From Catellatospora sichuanensis (GTDB taxonomy: Bacteria > Actinomycetota > Actinomycetes > Mycobacteriales > Micromonosporaceae): 64,000 nt of DNA. Within the stretch, counting starts at the first letter, position 1. The number at the start of each line of letters is the position of its first letter. The notes beneath the pieces were generated by a model, which saw nothing but the letters and a program-made list of their open reading frames with translations, made no database searches and had not been told where the DNA came from. Below, piece after piece: positions 1-8,918 of the stretch. The stretch covers positions 124,001-188,000 of the forward strand of contig NZ_ML660186.1 in the NCBI RefSeq assembly GCF_007483665.1. Direction: 5' to 3'. The position numbers were made by a program, and so were the translations under genes.

Positions 1-2
1 AC

Positions 3-434
3 GCGGCCGGCGTCGCGGAGATGACCTTCGGCGCGGGTCGCGGCCGCAAGGGCGTCACGATCATGCTCACGCTGGGCACCGGCATCGGCAGTGCGGTCTT
101 CATCGACGACCGGCTCGTGCCGAACACCGAGTTCGGGCACCTGAAGATCAAGGGTGAGGACGCCGAGGAGCGGGCGTCGGCGCACGCGCGCGAGGTGGAC
201 AAGCTCGGCTGGAGCAAGTGGGCCAGGCACGTCGAGGAATACCTGCGCGAGATGGAGAACCTGTTCAATCCCGACCTGTTCATCATCGGCGGCGGCATCA
301 GCAAGAAGTCGGAGAAGTTCCTCCCGCTGATCGACATCCGGACCCCGGCGGTGCCCGCGGTCCTGCTCAACGAGGCCGGGATCGTCGGCGCGGCGCTCGC
401 CGCGGCCGGATCCGAGCCCGCCGGCGAGGCCTGA
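3..434 (+). CDS. ppgK: Polyphosphate glucokinase, C-terminal part
   Basis: Only the last 143 codons are in the window; the reading frame is already open at base 3 and the start lies upstream. The enzyme phosphorylates glucose in the cytosol using polyphosphate (and usually ATP). The ROK-family phosphate loop is seen as TLGTGIGSA, followed by the family's NTEFGHLKI segment and, near the end, the IIGGGISKK motif that closes the active site. This combination is typical of actinobacterial PpgK rather than of ROK repressors, which carry an N-terminal helix-turn-helix. A long hairpin follows the stop, so the gene ends its transcript here. Confidence 0.9.
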   Translation, partial: AAGVAEMTFGAGRGRKGVTIMLTLGTGIGSAVFIDDRLVPNTEFGHLKIKGEDAEERASAHAREVDKLGWSKWARHVEEYLREMENLFNPDLFIIGGGISKKSEKFLPLIDIRTPAVPAVLLNEAGIVGAALAAAGSEPAGEA

Positions 435-461
435 CGGCCCGCGAGTCCACGCCTCGAAGTC

Positions 462-502
462 TCGTGTCGTGATCCGCGGTCCGAGCGCGGATCACGACAC
501 GA
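462..502 (+). terminator. Perfect 17-bp hairpin after ppgK
   Basis: TCGTGTCGTGATCCGCG at 462-478 pairs perfectly with its inverse at 486-502 around a 7-base loop. It lies 27 bases past the ppgK stop and has no T-run, the usual form of terminators in high-GC actinomycetes. Confidence 0.75.
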
Positions 503-570
503 AATGCCGATCTTGACGTATGCGGCAGCCGCACGTGGGCATGATGGCGGGGAGGAAGGGACGGTCGCGG

Positions 571-693
571 ATGCGCATCGGCAACACCGAGATCAGGCCG
601 CTCGGCGGGGCGTGGGGCTGCCTCGCCATGATCGCTGTTTCGATCCTGCTCTCCATCTTCTGCACGATCGGGCTCAATCTGATCGCCCGGTGA
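571..693 (+). CDS. Small single-span membrane protein (40 aa), unknown
   Basis: ATG at 571 opens a 40-codon frame ending in TGA. After a short polar N-terminus (RIGNTEIRP) residues 12-38 are almost wholly hydrophobic ([19 protein letters not shown] and on), predicting one membrane helix. A GGAGG stands 15 bases before the ATG; an in-frame ATG at 541 would give 50 residues but has no ribosome site. The next gene also encodes a small membrane protein in the same direction. No family is recognised; a chance frame is possible. Confidence 0.4.
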   Translation: MRIGNTEIRPLGGAWGCLAMIAVSILLSIFCTIGLNLIAR

Positions 694-787
694 CCGGAGT
701 ACGCATACCTGCCGCGCGCGGGGCCATCGCCGTTGGACAATGTGCGCAGCACCGGTGCCGTGCCGCCGGGCGAGGCGAGGAGTCGCG

Positions 788-1186
788 ATGGCTTTTCAGG
801 ACCGCATGACCCTGCGCAACATGTACCTGTACCTGGTCTGCCTGATCACCCTCGTGATTTCGATCTTCGCCGCGGTCAACCTGGTCCGCAGCACGGTCGA
901 GCTGCTCTACCCCGACCCGGGCTACTACGGATACGTGCCCCGCTGTGCGGAGAGCAAGCCCGGTCAGGCGTGCACGCCCGCGGAGGAGGCGGCGTTCGCC
1001 GTGGAGCAGAAGCGCATCGAGAAGCTCACCCGCGACTCGCAGCGCCGCCAGGCGGTGCTGAGCATCGTCGGCTCGGCGACCACGCTGGCCATCGCGGTGC
1101 CGGTCTACATCTACCACTGGAAGCGCATTCAGGACGAACTTCCGACGCGCGCCCAGGTGACCAGCGGGGAGCCGCCGACGGTGTGA
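788..1186 (+). CDS. Two-span membrane protein, unknown function
   Basis: The start at 788 is chosen because GAGGAG lies 5 bases upstream; the frame runs further up but without a ribosome site. The protein has 132 residues: a first membrane helix near residues 12-32 (YLYLVCLITLVISIFAAVNL), an outer stretch of about 45 residues with two cysteines (PRCAESKPGQAC) that could form a disulfide, a charged helix (EEAAFAVEQKRIEKLTRDSQRR) and a second membrane helix. No catalytic motif is seen and I do not recognise the family. It converges with the P450 gene, the stops being only 9 bases apart. Confidence 0.75.
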   Translation: MAFQDRMTLRNMYLYLVCLITLVISIFAAVNLVRSTVELLYPDPGYYGYVPRCAESKPGQACTPAEEAAFAVEQKRIEKLTRDSQRRQAVLSIVGSATTLAIAVPVYIYHWKRIQDELPTRAQVTSGEPPTV

Positions 1187-1195
1187 GCGGACTGC

Positions 1196-2422
1196 TCAGG
1201 CCAGGTTCAGCCAGAGCTGTTCGTGCCCGCGCAGCATCAGCTGCCGTGGCGTGCCGGGCGGCTCGGCCAGCCGGATGTCGCCGAAGCGGTCCAGCAGCAT
1301 GGCCAGGCCGCGCTGCCCCTCCAGCCGGGCCAGCGCCGCGCCGAGGCAGTAGTGCGCGCCCGCGCCGAAGCTGAGCGTGGACGTCTCGGTCCGGTCGGGG
1401 TCGAACACGTCCGGGTGCGCGAAGTGCGCCGGGTCGCGGTTGGCGGCCGCCAGCAGCACCAGCACCCAGCACCCGGCCGGGATCGGCACCCCGGCGACCT
1501 CGGTGTCCTGCGCCACCCAGCGCACCGAGAAGTGGGTGGGCACCTCGTAGCGGAGGATCTCCTCGACGTATCGCGGGGTCAGCGACAGGTCGGCGCGCAG
1601 CCGGGCCAGCGCCTCGGGCCGCTCCAGCAGCAGGGTGAGGCCGTTGCCGAGCAGGTGGGTGGTGGTGACGAAGCCGGCGTTGAACACCACGATCAGGTTG
1701 GCGGTCAGCTCCTCCTCGGACAGCTGCCCGCCGTCGGACTCCAGCGCCTGCACCAGTGCCGTGACCAGGTCGTCGCGCGGGTCCGCGCGCCGCCGCGCGG
1801 CCAGGTCGGCGAAGTATGCCGTGATCTGTTCGGCGGCGGTGTTCGCGGCGGCGGTGTTGTCGGCGGTCGCGCCGCCGAGTTCCAGGATCGCGCCCAGGGC
1901 CAGCGCCCGGGGGCGGTACCAGGCGCGGTCGGCCGCCGGCACACCGAGCAGCTCGCCGAGCACGTCGGCGGGCAGCGGGAAGGCGAACTCGCTCATGAAG
2001 TCGACCTTCGCGCCGCCGCCGGCCTGCTCGGCGAGGCGGTCGAGCAGGTCCGCGGTGAGCCGTTCGACCGCAGGGTCGAGCGCGTTGACCCGGCGCGGGG
2101 TGAACGCCTGGTTGAACATCTTGCGCATGCGGGTGTGCCGGGGCGCGTTGGTGAAGAAGACCGAGTTCATGAATACGGCGTGCGCCCGGTTGCCCTCCCA
2201 GGTGGGCTTCGCGCCGAGCAGCGTGGAGTCCATCACCTTGAAGGTCGCCGAGTCCCGCAGGACGTGTGCCGAGGCCTCGTACCCGTGCACGACGTAGCTG
2301 TACCGGTCGCCCGGCGCGACCTTGCAGACCGGGCCGTGGCGGTGCAGGTCCGCGTAGAACGGGTAGGGGTCGCGGCGTACCTCGTCGGTGTGCAGCGACG
2401 CCAGCGAGACTTCGGCGACCAC
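1196..2422 (-). CDS. Cytochrome P450 with altered I-helix
   Basis: A 408-residue bacterial class I P450. The haem-binding loop FGAGAHYCLG is at residues 352-361 with the thiolate ligand Cys359; the K-helix ExxR is E288-R291. The I-helix motif, normally AGxE/DTT, reads AGFVTT at 249-254: the acidic residue that helps proton delivery is valine, although the two threonines remain. Such changes occur in P450s with unusual chemistry, but substrate and reaction cannot be told. The start lies 2 bases after the stop of the secreted SGNH esterase gene, so both are probably co-transcribed. It needs a ferredoxin and reductase from elsewhere. Whether it belongs to the metabolite cluster is uncertain. Confidence 0.92.
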   Translation of the reverse strand: MVAEVSLASLHTDEVRRDPYPFYADLHRHGPVCKVAPGDRYSYVVHGYEASAHVLRDSATFKVMDSTLLGAKPTWEGNRAHAVFMNSVFFTNAPRHTRMRKMFNQAFTPRRVNALDPAVERLTADLLDRLAEQAGGGAKVDFMSEFAFPLPADVLGELLGVPAADRAWYRPRALALGAILELGGATADNTAAANTAAEQITAYFADLAARRRADPRDDLVTALVQALESDGGQLSEEELTANLIVVFNAGFVTTTHLLGNGLTLLLERPEALARLRADLSLTPRYVEEILRYEVPTHFSVRWVAQDTEVAGVPIPAGCWVLVLLAAANRDPAHFAHPDVFDPDRTETSTLSFGAGAHYCLGAALARLEGQRGLAMLLDRFGDIRLAEPPGTPRQLMLRGHEQLWLNLA

Positions 2423-2423
2423 G

Positions 2424-3719
2424 TCAGTCCTCGGCGGAGTCGTCGGCGAGGAGCAGGTCGAGCGGGATGGCCTTGGCCATCGCCTCGTTGCCGGCGTCGT
2501 TGGGGTGGATGTGGTCGCCGCTGTCCCACTCGGGGCGCAGCTTGGTCGGGTTGGCCGGGTCGCGCAGCGCGGCGTCGAAGTCGATGATCCCGTCGAACTC
2601 GGTGCTGGTGCGGAGGTACGAGTTCACCTGCAGGCGCACCGAGTCCAGCGTCGGGGTGTACGCGACCACGCCCGGCGCGGACTCGAAGGCGTTCCACGGG
2701 CTCAGCGTGCACACGATGACCTTCAACCCGGACTGCTTCGCCACCGACGCCATCTGCCGGATCCGCGCGATGATGTTGTCCGCGGTGTCCTGGCTGAGCC
2801 AGACGTCGTTGATGCCCAGGGCGAGGATGACCGTGCGCACCCCGGTCTGCCCGAGCACGTCGAAGTGGAACCGGGACGCGCCGTTCATGCCGAGTTCGTT
2901 GACGCCGAGGTCGGAGCCGTTGAGGGTGAGCCGGTTGCCGGACAGGCCCGCATTGAGGATGCCGGGCGCCCGGCCCTCGGGCGCCTCCTTGACCAGCCGC
3001 GCGCCGAGGTGGTCGGTCCACCGCCGGTCGGCGTTGACGGTCGTCTTCAGCCCGTCGGTGATCGAATCGCCGAGCACCACGATCGAGCCCTGCCCGGTGC
3101 GGTTGAGCACGTCGAGGCCGGTGAGGTAGTACCAGTTGTTGCGGGTCTCGGCGAGCTTCGCGCCGCTGGCGTCGCTCGCGTGGTCGCCCGCGCCGATGTA
3201 GGCGGTCTCGCGGGCGTACAGGTGCCAGGTCGCCGGCCCGGGTTTCTGCTCAGGCACGTAGAGGGTGACCGCGACGTCCTGCGCGGCGGGCACGTCCATC
3301 GGCACCGGGTCGCTCACCGCGCTGCCGCCGGACGGGATGGTCACCCACTTCTGCCCGTTGAACGTGGCATCCACCACCGAGCCGGGCTTCAGGTCGCCGG
3401 GACCGGCCTCGGGCCATGGCAGGGCGAGCGTGGCGCGGCCGATGGTGAGCGGCGCGGTGCCGTACCGGTTGGACAGCCGGATGCGGGCCTGGGTGCCGCC
3501 GACCGACGTGTGCACGAACATCCGGATGGTCTGGTCGGAGAAGCCGTCCTTGGACTTGCCCGACCCGGCCGGGGTCAACGCCGCGGACCACGAGCCTGTC
3601 CAGGCCTCGGGCTCGGGGGCGACGGCCTGGCTGTTCGCGGTGGCGACCAGCAGGGTCGAGCCGACGGTCACCAGGGTGACCAGGGCCATCAGGAATTGCC
3701 GTTGCCGGGGGCTGTTCAT
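2424..3719 (-). CDS. Secreted SGNH/GDSL esterase
   Basis: Start at 3719 is set by AGGAG eleven bases upstream and by the signal peptide that follows (MNSPRQRQFLMALVTLV, cleavage near ANSQA); the frame runs 134 codons further up without such support. The mature enzyme of about 400 residues has an N-terminal beta-sandwich-like part and then the SGNH blocks in order: GDSITDG (nucleophile Ser), GLSGNR, LGINDVW and DHIHPNDAGN with the Asp/His pair. It probably hydrolyses esters outside the cell; the substrate may be a polysaccharide ester or lipid. It is first in a two-gene unit with the P450. Confidence 0.9.
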   Translation of the reverse strand: MNSPRQRQFLMALVTLVTVGSTLLVATANSQAVAPEPEAWTGSWSAALTPAGSGKSKDGFSDQTIRMFVHTSVGGTQARIRLSNRYGTAPLTIGRATLALPWPEAGPGDLKPGSVVDATFNGQKWVTIPSGGSAVSDPVPMDVPAAQDVAVTLYVPEQKPGPATWHLYARETAYIGAGDHASDASGAKLAETRNNWYYLTGLDVLNRTGQGSIVVLGDSITDGLKTTVNADRRWTDHLGARLVKEAPEGRAPGILNAGLSGNRLTLNGSDLGVNELGMNGASRFHFDVLGQTGVRTVILALGINDVWLSQDTADNIIARIRQMASVAKQSGLKVIVCTLSPWNAFESAPGVVAYTPTLDSVRLQVNSYLRTSTEFDGIIDFDAALRDPANPTKLRPEWDSGDHIHPNDAGNEAMAKAIPLDLLLADDSAED

Positions 3720-4072
3720 CGGCGCGAAACTCCTCGGTCGCTGAGGGTGGTGTCGACCATCGATCACCGGAACCCGGGCATCGCTCGGTGCGCCGCGTGC
3801 GCGGCGAGCCGGGCTCGTGGTGTCAGGTCGGCAGTCTAAGCCGATCCGAGGGCCGTTGGCATCATCGGAATCGATGGACCGCCCACTCAAGACGTCTGCA
3901 TACGCAAATGTCCCGATTGGAAACTGACGTCTATACGAATCGACGACCCTAGGTGGTTCCTGATTCATCGCGGCGGCGGTAACGTCCTGCCCGTAGGCCG
4001 CTGCCACACACCCGGAACCGGCCTGCCACCAGCGAATCCGCTGCTTCCTGACCGAACTGGGGTGACTCGACC
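3720..4072. promoter_or_regulatory. Divergent promoter region with a direct repeat
   Basis: This 353-base gap lies between the outward-facing esterase and AMP-ligase genes. The stretch 3880-3960 is relatively AT-rich. GACGTCT occurs at 3891-3897 and again at 3926-3932, each followed within two bases by ATACG, a 35-base spacing (about three helical turns) that suits a dimeric regulator. No gene is seen in the gap. Confidence 0.35.
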
Positions 4073-5710
4073 GTGGGCGATAGGACATTCGATCCCGCAG
4101 CCAACTACGCCGCACAGGCATTGACGCTCTTCACCGGATACGGTGACGCCGAAGCGCTCGTCGCGGTCGACGGACGCCGCTACTCCTACACCGAGGTGCG
4201 CGCCGAGGTGATCGCGATGGCGGGGGCGTTGTGGGCCCACGGCATCCGCCCCGGGCACGCGCTGGGCGTGCTCGCCCGCAACCCCGCCGAGTCGATCTTC
4301 CTGCAGCTCGCGGCAGGGCTGATGGGCTGCCGTACCGCCTGGATCGCCAACAACGCCCCGCCGCGGTTCCGGCGCGGCTTCCTCGACCTGGCCGAGGTCG
4401 ACGCCTTCGTGTACGACGCCGGCAAGCTGCCGGAGATGGGCGCGGAGCTGGCCGCGCTGGCCGCTGGCGGGGAGTCCTCGGGGGTCCGCCGTCCAGGCGG
4501 GCCATCGGGACGGGCCACCAGCGGAGCGCCCCGGCCGGTGTTCTGCTTCGGGCCGGGCGGCGCGGGGCCGGATCTCACCGCCGCGCCGCGCGCGACGTCG
4601 CTGCCGTTCGACCCGGCCACCATCACCCACGAGCCGTCGTCGCTGTTCCAGACCGGCGGCACCACCGGCTCGCCGAAGCTGGTGCACCACGGGCACCGCT
4701 TCTTCGCCGCGCTGCACGCCCTGTCGGAGTACTACCTCGGCAGCGGCCAGCCCACCCTGCGGCACCTGCTGGTCGCCGGCACCTGGCACGTCAGCGCGCA
4801 GACGGCGGTGTTCATGACGCTGTTCACCGGCGGCACCGCGTTCCTGCACGACGGCCTCGAATACCCGCTGTTCTACGACACCATCGAACGCGAGCGCATC
4901 AACAGCACGCTGCTCGCCCCGCCGCTGCTCAACGTGCTGCTCGACGACCCGAAGTCGGCCGGGGTCGACTTCGGCAGCCTGCACACGCTGACCGTGTCCG
5001 GCGCGGCGGCCTCCCCGGCCCGGCTGACCCAGGCCATCGAGCGCTTCGGCCCGGTGCTGCGCATCGTGTACGGCATGAGCGAGTCCCCCTTCATCTCGGC
5101 GCTGCCCGAGCTGGACCATGACCCGGCGCACCCCGAGCGGCTGTCCTCGTGCGGCATCCCGTACGGCGACGTGCGCGTGCAGGTCCGGGGCGCGGGCGGG
5201 CAGGTGCTGCCGCCCGGCGAGGTCGGCGAGGTCTGGATAACCGGTTCGCTGATGATGCGCGGCTACTGGGGCATGCCCGAGCTGACCGCGCAGACGCTGG
5301 TGGACGGGTGGCTGCGCACCGGTGACGTGGGCCGGCTGGACGCCGACGGTTACCTGTACCTGCTGGACCGGGTCAAGGACATGATCGTGACCGGGTTGAG
5401 CAGCACCAACGTCTTCTGCCGCCCGATCGAGGACGCGCTGGCCGCCCATCCCGAGGTGCTGGCCGCGGCGGTCATCGGCGTGCCGCACGAGCTGGAGGGC
5501 GAGGCGGTGCACGCGTACGTGGTGCGCACGCCCGACGGCACGGTCACCGCGGCGGAACTGATCCGGCTCGCCACCGCCGAGCTCAACGCCATGTGGGCGC
5601 CGCAGCAGGTCGAGTTCATCGAGGAATTCCCGCTGACCGAATCCGGCAAGGTCGACAAGAAGGCACTGCGGGAGCGGTATGCCGCCCGCACCGGTACTGG
5701 AGGGCACTGA
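4073..5710 (+). CDS. AMP-dependent acyl/aryl ligase 1
   Basis: A 545-residue member of the ANL adenylating superfamily; it activates a carboxylic acid as acyl-AMP and passes it to CoA or a carrier protein. Visible core motifs: FQTGGTTGSPK at about 192-202 (phosphate loop), YGMSESP (A5), LRTGDVGRLDADGYLYLLDRVKDM broken here into A7 and A8 parts, and SGKVDKKAL near the end with the catalytic lysine. GTG start at 4073 with GGGGTGA upstream. An insert rich in Gly, Pro and Ser around residues 131-175 is not usual for the family. ATGA overlap with the MFS gene shows translational coupling. Substrate unknown; one of three such enzymes in the region. Confidence 0.9.
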   Translation: MGDRTFDPAANYAAQALTLFTGYGDAEALVAVDGRRYSYTEVRAEVIAMAGALWAHGIRPGHALGVLARNPAESIFLQLAAGLMGCRTAWIANNAPPRFRRGFLDLAEVDAFVYDAGKLPEMGAELAALAAGGESSGVRRPGGPSGRATSGAPRPVFCFGPGGAGPDLTAAPRATSLPFDPATITHEPSSLFQTGGTTGSPKLVHHGHRFFAALHALSEYYLGSGQPTLRHLLVAGTWHVSAQTAVFMTLFTGGTAFLHDGLEYPLFYDTIERERINSTLLAPPLLNVLLDDPKSAGVDFGSLHTLTVSGAAASPARLTQAIERFGPVLRIVYGMSESPFISALPELDHDPAHPERLSSCGIPYGDVRVQVRGAGGQVLPPGEVGEVWITGSLMMRGYWGMPELTAQTLVDGWLRTGDVGRLDADGYLYLLDRVKDMIVTGLSSTNVFCRPIEDALAAHPEVLAAAVIGVPHELEGEAVHAYVVRTPDGTVTAAELIRLATAELNAMWAPQQVEFIEEFPLTESGKVDKKALRERYAARTGTGGH

Positions 5711-7689
5711 TGACGATCCACGCCGCGCCCGCGGTCGGCGACCCGGTGCCGGAGCAGCCCGAGCAGGCCGCGGCGCTGCCGGTGCTGGCCGCCGAGGCGG
5801 TGTCGACCCTGGCCACCCGGATGTCGCTGCTGGTGGTGCCGTGGCTGATGCTGGCCGCGGACGCCGACTGGCGCGCGGTCGGGCTGGTCGCGGCGGTGCA
5901 GGTGCTGGCATACCTGCTGGCCGGGCCGGTGGGCGTGGCGCTGGCCGACCGGCTGCACCCGGTGCGGCTGGCCGTGTCGGCCGACCTGCTCAGCGTGCCG
6001 GCGCTGGCCGGGATCGCCTTCTTCGCGCTGCCCGACTCGGCCCTGGCCGCATCGTCGGGACTGCTCGGTGTCGCAGGGCTGGGCGGGCTGGCCGCATTGG
6101 CCGGTGCGCTGCGCGCGGTCGGCGACCGGGCCAGGAACGCCATACGCCGCGACGGCGGTGACGACGGCGCACGGCCACCGCGGTCCGGTGCGGTCCGTGC
6201 GCTGCAGGTGATCGTGGTCCTCGCCGGGGGTGCGGCGGCGGGCGTGCTGGCGGTGCGCCTCGGCCCGGCCGGGGTGCTGTGGCTCGACGCGGTGCTGTGC
6301 GCGCTCGGCGCGGCGATGCTGGTGCAGGCGGTCACCGTCCGGCCGCGGTCCGATGCCGCGTCGCCGCCGTCCGAAGTGCTCAGCGGCGAGGTGCTGCCCG
6401 CCGAATCCGGCGCGGCGGGCGACCCACGAGGTGCTGCCGCGACCCGATCCGATGACGAGACCCCGACAACCGACCACGACACCACGGCGACCGGGGACAC
6501 GGCTTCGGACGGCCGCGTCGCCGCGGCGGCCCGGCTCGCGGGCGGTCCACAGCTCAACGGCCGGGTTCCGGCCCCGTCAGGCAGCGACGACACCCCCGTC
6601 GCGGCCGATGACGACACCGCCGATCGGCCCGGTGAGGGCCCGGCCGCACGCGGACGGCACGCCGCGGCGGAACACCCGGCCGACGGCCGGCAGGCACCGC
6701 CGATCGCCCGTACCCGGGCGCGTGACCTGCGCCGCAATGCCATGGCCGAGCTGCGGGCCGACGGGCTGGTGCGCCGCCTGGCGGCCGTGCTGTTCGTGAC
6801 GAACCTGCTGGTACAGGCCGGTGCGGTGCTGCTGGTGGCGGCCTGGGTGGAGCATGTGCTGGGCGAGCCGGATCTGCTCGGCCTGGTCGGCGGTGCGTTC
6901 GCGCTCGGCGCGGTCACCGGGTCGGTCGTGCTGACCGGGTTGACCCCTGCGCCGTCGCGCCACCTGATGCCGGCGCTGGCCTTCCTCGCCGGTGGCGGGG
7001 CGGCCGCGGTCGTCGGCGGGCTGCCGCCCGTGCAGCTGATCGTCGCCGTCGTCGCCGCGGTGTGCGGGGCGACCATGTCGTCGGTGACACCTCCGCTGGG
7101 CATGCTGTTGTCGCAGCGGGTGCCGGTGCCCGTGCGCAGCCGCGTCGGCGGGTTCGCCTCCGGCATCGCCTACCTGGGCGTGCCGCTCGGCACGGCCGCC
7201 GCGGCCTGGGCGCTGCCCCGGCTGGAGCTGCCCTGGGCGCTGGCCGCCGCGGCCGGGGCATACCTGGTGGCGCTGCTGGCCCCGGTGTTCGCATATCGCA
7301 CCTGGCGGCAGCTGAGCGCCGGTGCGCCGGCCGTGCTGACCGGCGCGGCACGGCTGCCCGCGCGCCTTTCCGTGACACTGGCCTACGCCAACGGCCAGTG
7401 GCTGGTCGAGGTGCGCAAGGGCCGCGCCCTGCTGGGCTCGCGGCACCTGGTGAAGAGCGCCGAGGCGCTGAACATGCTGGCCCTGCTGGACGTCCCGGGT
7501 GTACGCCGCAGCGTCGAGGAGGCACTCGCGGTCGACCAGACCGAGGCGTCCCGGCAGGCCGAGCGCATGCGCAGCGAGCTGGCCGAGCTGGAGGCGAAGC
7601 TGGCCGGGCTGTCGGAGATGGCCGAGCTGAGCGAGGTCCGGCTGCCGGTGCAGCAGACGCCGAACAGCAAAGCGACCAGCCATGGCTGA
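5710..7689 (+). CDS. MFS exporter with long central loop and C-terminal extension
   Basis: A 659-residue major facilitator transporter, long for the family (about 400-450). Hydrophobic helices occupy roughly residues 20-205, then come about 125 polar residues (210-337) rich in Asp, Thr, Ala and Pro, probably a cytosolic loop between helices 6 and 7, then helices 7-12. After the last helix is a soluble tail of about 120 residues: a short beta-like part (VTLAYANGQWLVEVRKG), then a helical, coiled-coil-like part rich in Glu, Leu, Ala and Arg. The same tail occurs in the exporter at 23411-25003. It starts in the stop of the ligase gene and overlaps the SGNH gene. Likely exports the cluster product. 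Confidence 0.85.
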   Translation: MTIHAAPAVGDPVPEQPEQAAALPVLAAEAVSTLATRMSLLVVPWLMLAADADWRAVGLVAAVQVLAYLLAGPVGVALADRLHPVRLAVSADLLSVPALAGIAFFALPDSALAASSGLLGVAGLGGLAALAGALRAVGDRARNAIRRDGGDDGARPPRSGAVRALQVIVVLAGGAAAGVLAVRLGPAGVLWLDAVLCALGAAMLVQAVTVRPRSDAASPPSEVLSGEVLPAESGAAGDPRGAAATRSDDETPTTDHDTTATGDTASDGRVAAAARLAGGPQLNGRVPAPSGSDDTPVAADDDTADRPGEGPAARGRHAAAEHPADGRQAPPIARTRARDLRRNAMAELRADGLVRRLAAVLFVTNLLVQAGAVLLVAAWVEHVLGEPDLLGLVGGAFALGAVTGSVVLTGLTPAPSRHLMPALAFLAGGGAAAVVGGLPPVQLIVAVVAAVCGATMSSVTPPLGMLLSQRVPVPVRSRVGGFASGIAYLGVPLGTAAAAWALPRLELPWALAAAAGAYLVALLAPVFAYRTWRQLSAGAPAVLTGAARLPARLSVTLAYANGQWLVEVRKGRALLGSRHLVKSAEALNMLALLDVPGVRRSVEEALAVDQTEASRQAERMRSELAELEAKLAGLSEMAELSEVRLPVQQTPNSKATSHG

Positions 7690-8380
7690 CGGGTACGCCA
7701 CCACCCTGGAGGCGGCCGACCCGTACTGCCTGCGCCCCGGCGAGGCGGCCGCGCTGCTGGCCGGGCACCCGTGGAAACGCTTCGTGGTGCTGGGCGACAG
7801 CGTCGCCTCGGGCGTCGGCGATCCGGTGCCCGGTTACGTGTTGCAGGCCTGGTGCGACCGCATCAGCAGCGAGCTGGCCGAGCAGCAGCCGGACCTGCAT
7901 TACCTGAATCTGGGCGTGCGGGAACTGCGTGCCGTGGAGATCCGGGAGCAGCAGCTGGACCGGGCGCTGCGCTTCGCGCCGGACCTGGCGCTGATCTCGG
8001 CGGGCGGCAACGACGCGCTGCGGCGCTCGTACCAGCCGGAGGCGGTGGACGAAGAACTGGCCGCGATGATCACCGCGTTGCGCGCGGCGGGCGCGGAGGT
8101 CATCACGGTCGGCATGTTCGACGTGTCCTATGCGCCGTCGTTTCCGGAGCCCGTGAAGCAGCAGGTGGGGGAGCGGATGCGGATGCTGTCGGCGCGCACC
8201 GCGGCCCTGGCGGCCCGGCTCGGCGCGATCCACGTCAACTGCACCGGCCACCCCGCCGAGCGCGACCCGGGCAGCTACAGCGCCGACGGCGTACACGGCA
8301 ACCTGCGCAGCCACAGCATCTGCGCCGCGCTCACGGTGCGCCGCCTCGGCGCGCACCTGGGCCGCACGTCCCCGGTCTGA
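7682..8380 (+). CDS. Intracellular SGNH hydrolase
   Basis: A 232-residue SGNH hydrolase without a signal peptide, overlapping the exporter gene by 8 bases, third in the ligase-MFS-SGNH operon. Blocks seen: VVLGDSVASG (nucleophile Ser), NLGVREL in the place of block II, SAGGNDALRR (block III, Asn) and SYSADGVHGN (Asp and His of block V). Likely an esterase or thioesterase acting on an intermediate or removing a protecting or mis-loaded acyl group. Substrate unknown. Confidence 0.85.
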   Translation: MADGYATTLEAADPYCLRPGEAAALLAGHPWKRFVVLGDSVASGVGDPVPGYVLQAWCDRISSELAEQQPDLHYLNLGVRELRAVEIREQQLDRALRFAPDLALISAGGNDALRRSYQPEAVDEELAAMITALRAAGAEVITVGMFDVSYAPSFPEPVKQQVGERMRMLSARTAALAARLGAIHVNCTGHPAERDPGSYSADGVHGNLRSHSICAALTVRRLGAHLGRTSPV

Positions 8381-8386
8381 CGGTGG

Positions 8387-8875
8387 TCAGAGGTAGTCGG
8401 CGGTGGTACGGACCCGGCCGAAGCGGGGGAAGGTGCGGCGTACCGCCATCTCGTGTTCGTCGGTAGCCAGGCCGGACGTGGCGTCCTCAACGAATTCCAG
8501 GTCGTAGCCCATGTCACTGGCGGCTCGTGCGGTGGACTCCACGCCCATGGTGGTGACCAGGCCCGCGAGCACGAGCGTGGTCCCGCCCAGGCGCTGAAGC
8601 TGCTCGTGCAGGTCGGTGTTGTGGAACGCGCCGATGGTGCGTTTGACCACCAGCAGGTCACCGGGCTGGGCCAGGCCCTCCACCAGGTCGCTGCCGGGCG
8701 GCTGCGCGGCGACGTTGGGACGGTCGACCCGCACCAGCACCACGGGTCGCTCCGCGGCCCGGAACGCGGCGGCCAGTTGCGTGCACCGCCGCAGCACGTC
8801 CTCACCGGAGTGCGGTTCCACCGGCAGCGCCACGATGCGCGGCATCAGGTCGATCAGTACGAGAGCGGTGGTCAC
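8387..8875 (-). CDS. Isochorismatase-like hydrolase lacking the catalytic cysteine
   Basis: A 162-residue protein with the isochorismatase fold: LVLIDLMPRI with Asp9, VVKRTIGAFHNTDL with Lys78, and LAGLVTTMGVESTARAAS, where position 111, cysteine in the hydrolase subgroup, is glycine. Many annotated hydrolases share this GVESTAR form; their chemistry is unclear. A GTG start at 8875 comes 6 bases after a TAAGAT -10-like box, so the transcript may be leaderless. Converges with the SGNH gene with a 6-base gap. Probably a stand-alone gene. Confidence 0.85.
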   Translation of the reverse strand: MTTALVLIDLMPRIVALPVEPHSGEDVLRRCTQLAAAFRAAERPVVLVRVDRPNVAAQPPGSDLVEGLAQPGDLLVVKRTIGAFHNTDLHEQLQRLGGTTLVLAGLVTTMGVESTARAASDMGYDLEFVEDATSGLATDEHEMAVRRTFPRFGRVRTTADYL

Positions 8876-8881
8876 GAGTCG

Positions 8882-8918
8882 ATCTTACTCCGCCGTGCCG
8901 TGCCTAGATCGTTCTAGG
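8882..8918 (-). promoter_or_regulatory. Promoter and operator of the isochorismatase-like gene
   Basis: Read on the minus strand, TAAGAT (8887-8882) is a good -10 box six bases from the GTG start. The perfect inverted repeat CCTAGA-N4-TCTAGG (8903-8918) covers the place of the -35 box and could bind a repressor. The rest of the gap up to 9103 holds an AT-rich stretch (8965-9015) that probably carries the protease promoter. Confidence 0.4.

Noticed and set aside
2424-4121. Esterase starting at 4121 (565 residues)
   Set aside because: The first 134 residues are low-complexity and cross the divergent promoter; a signal peptide and AGGAG mark 3719.
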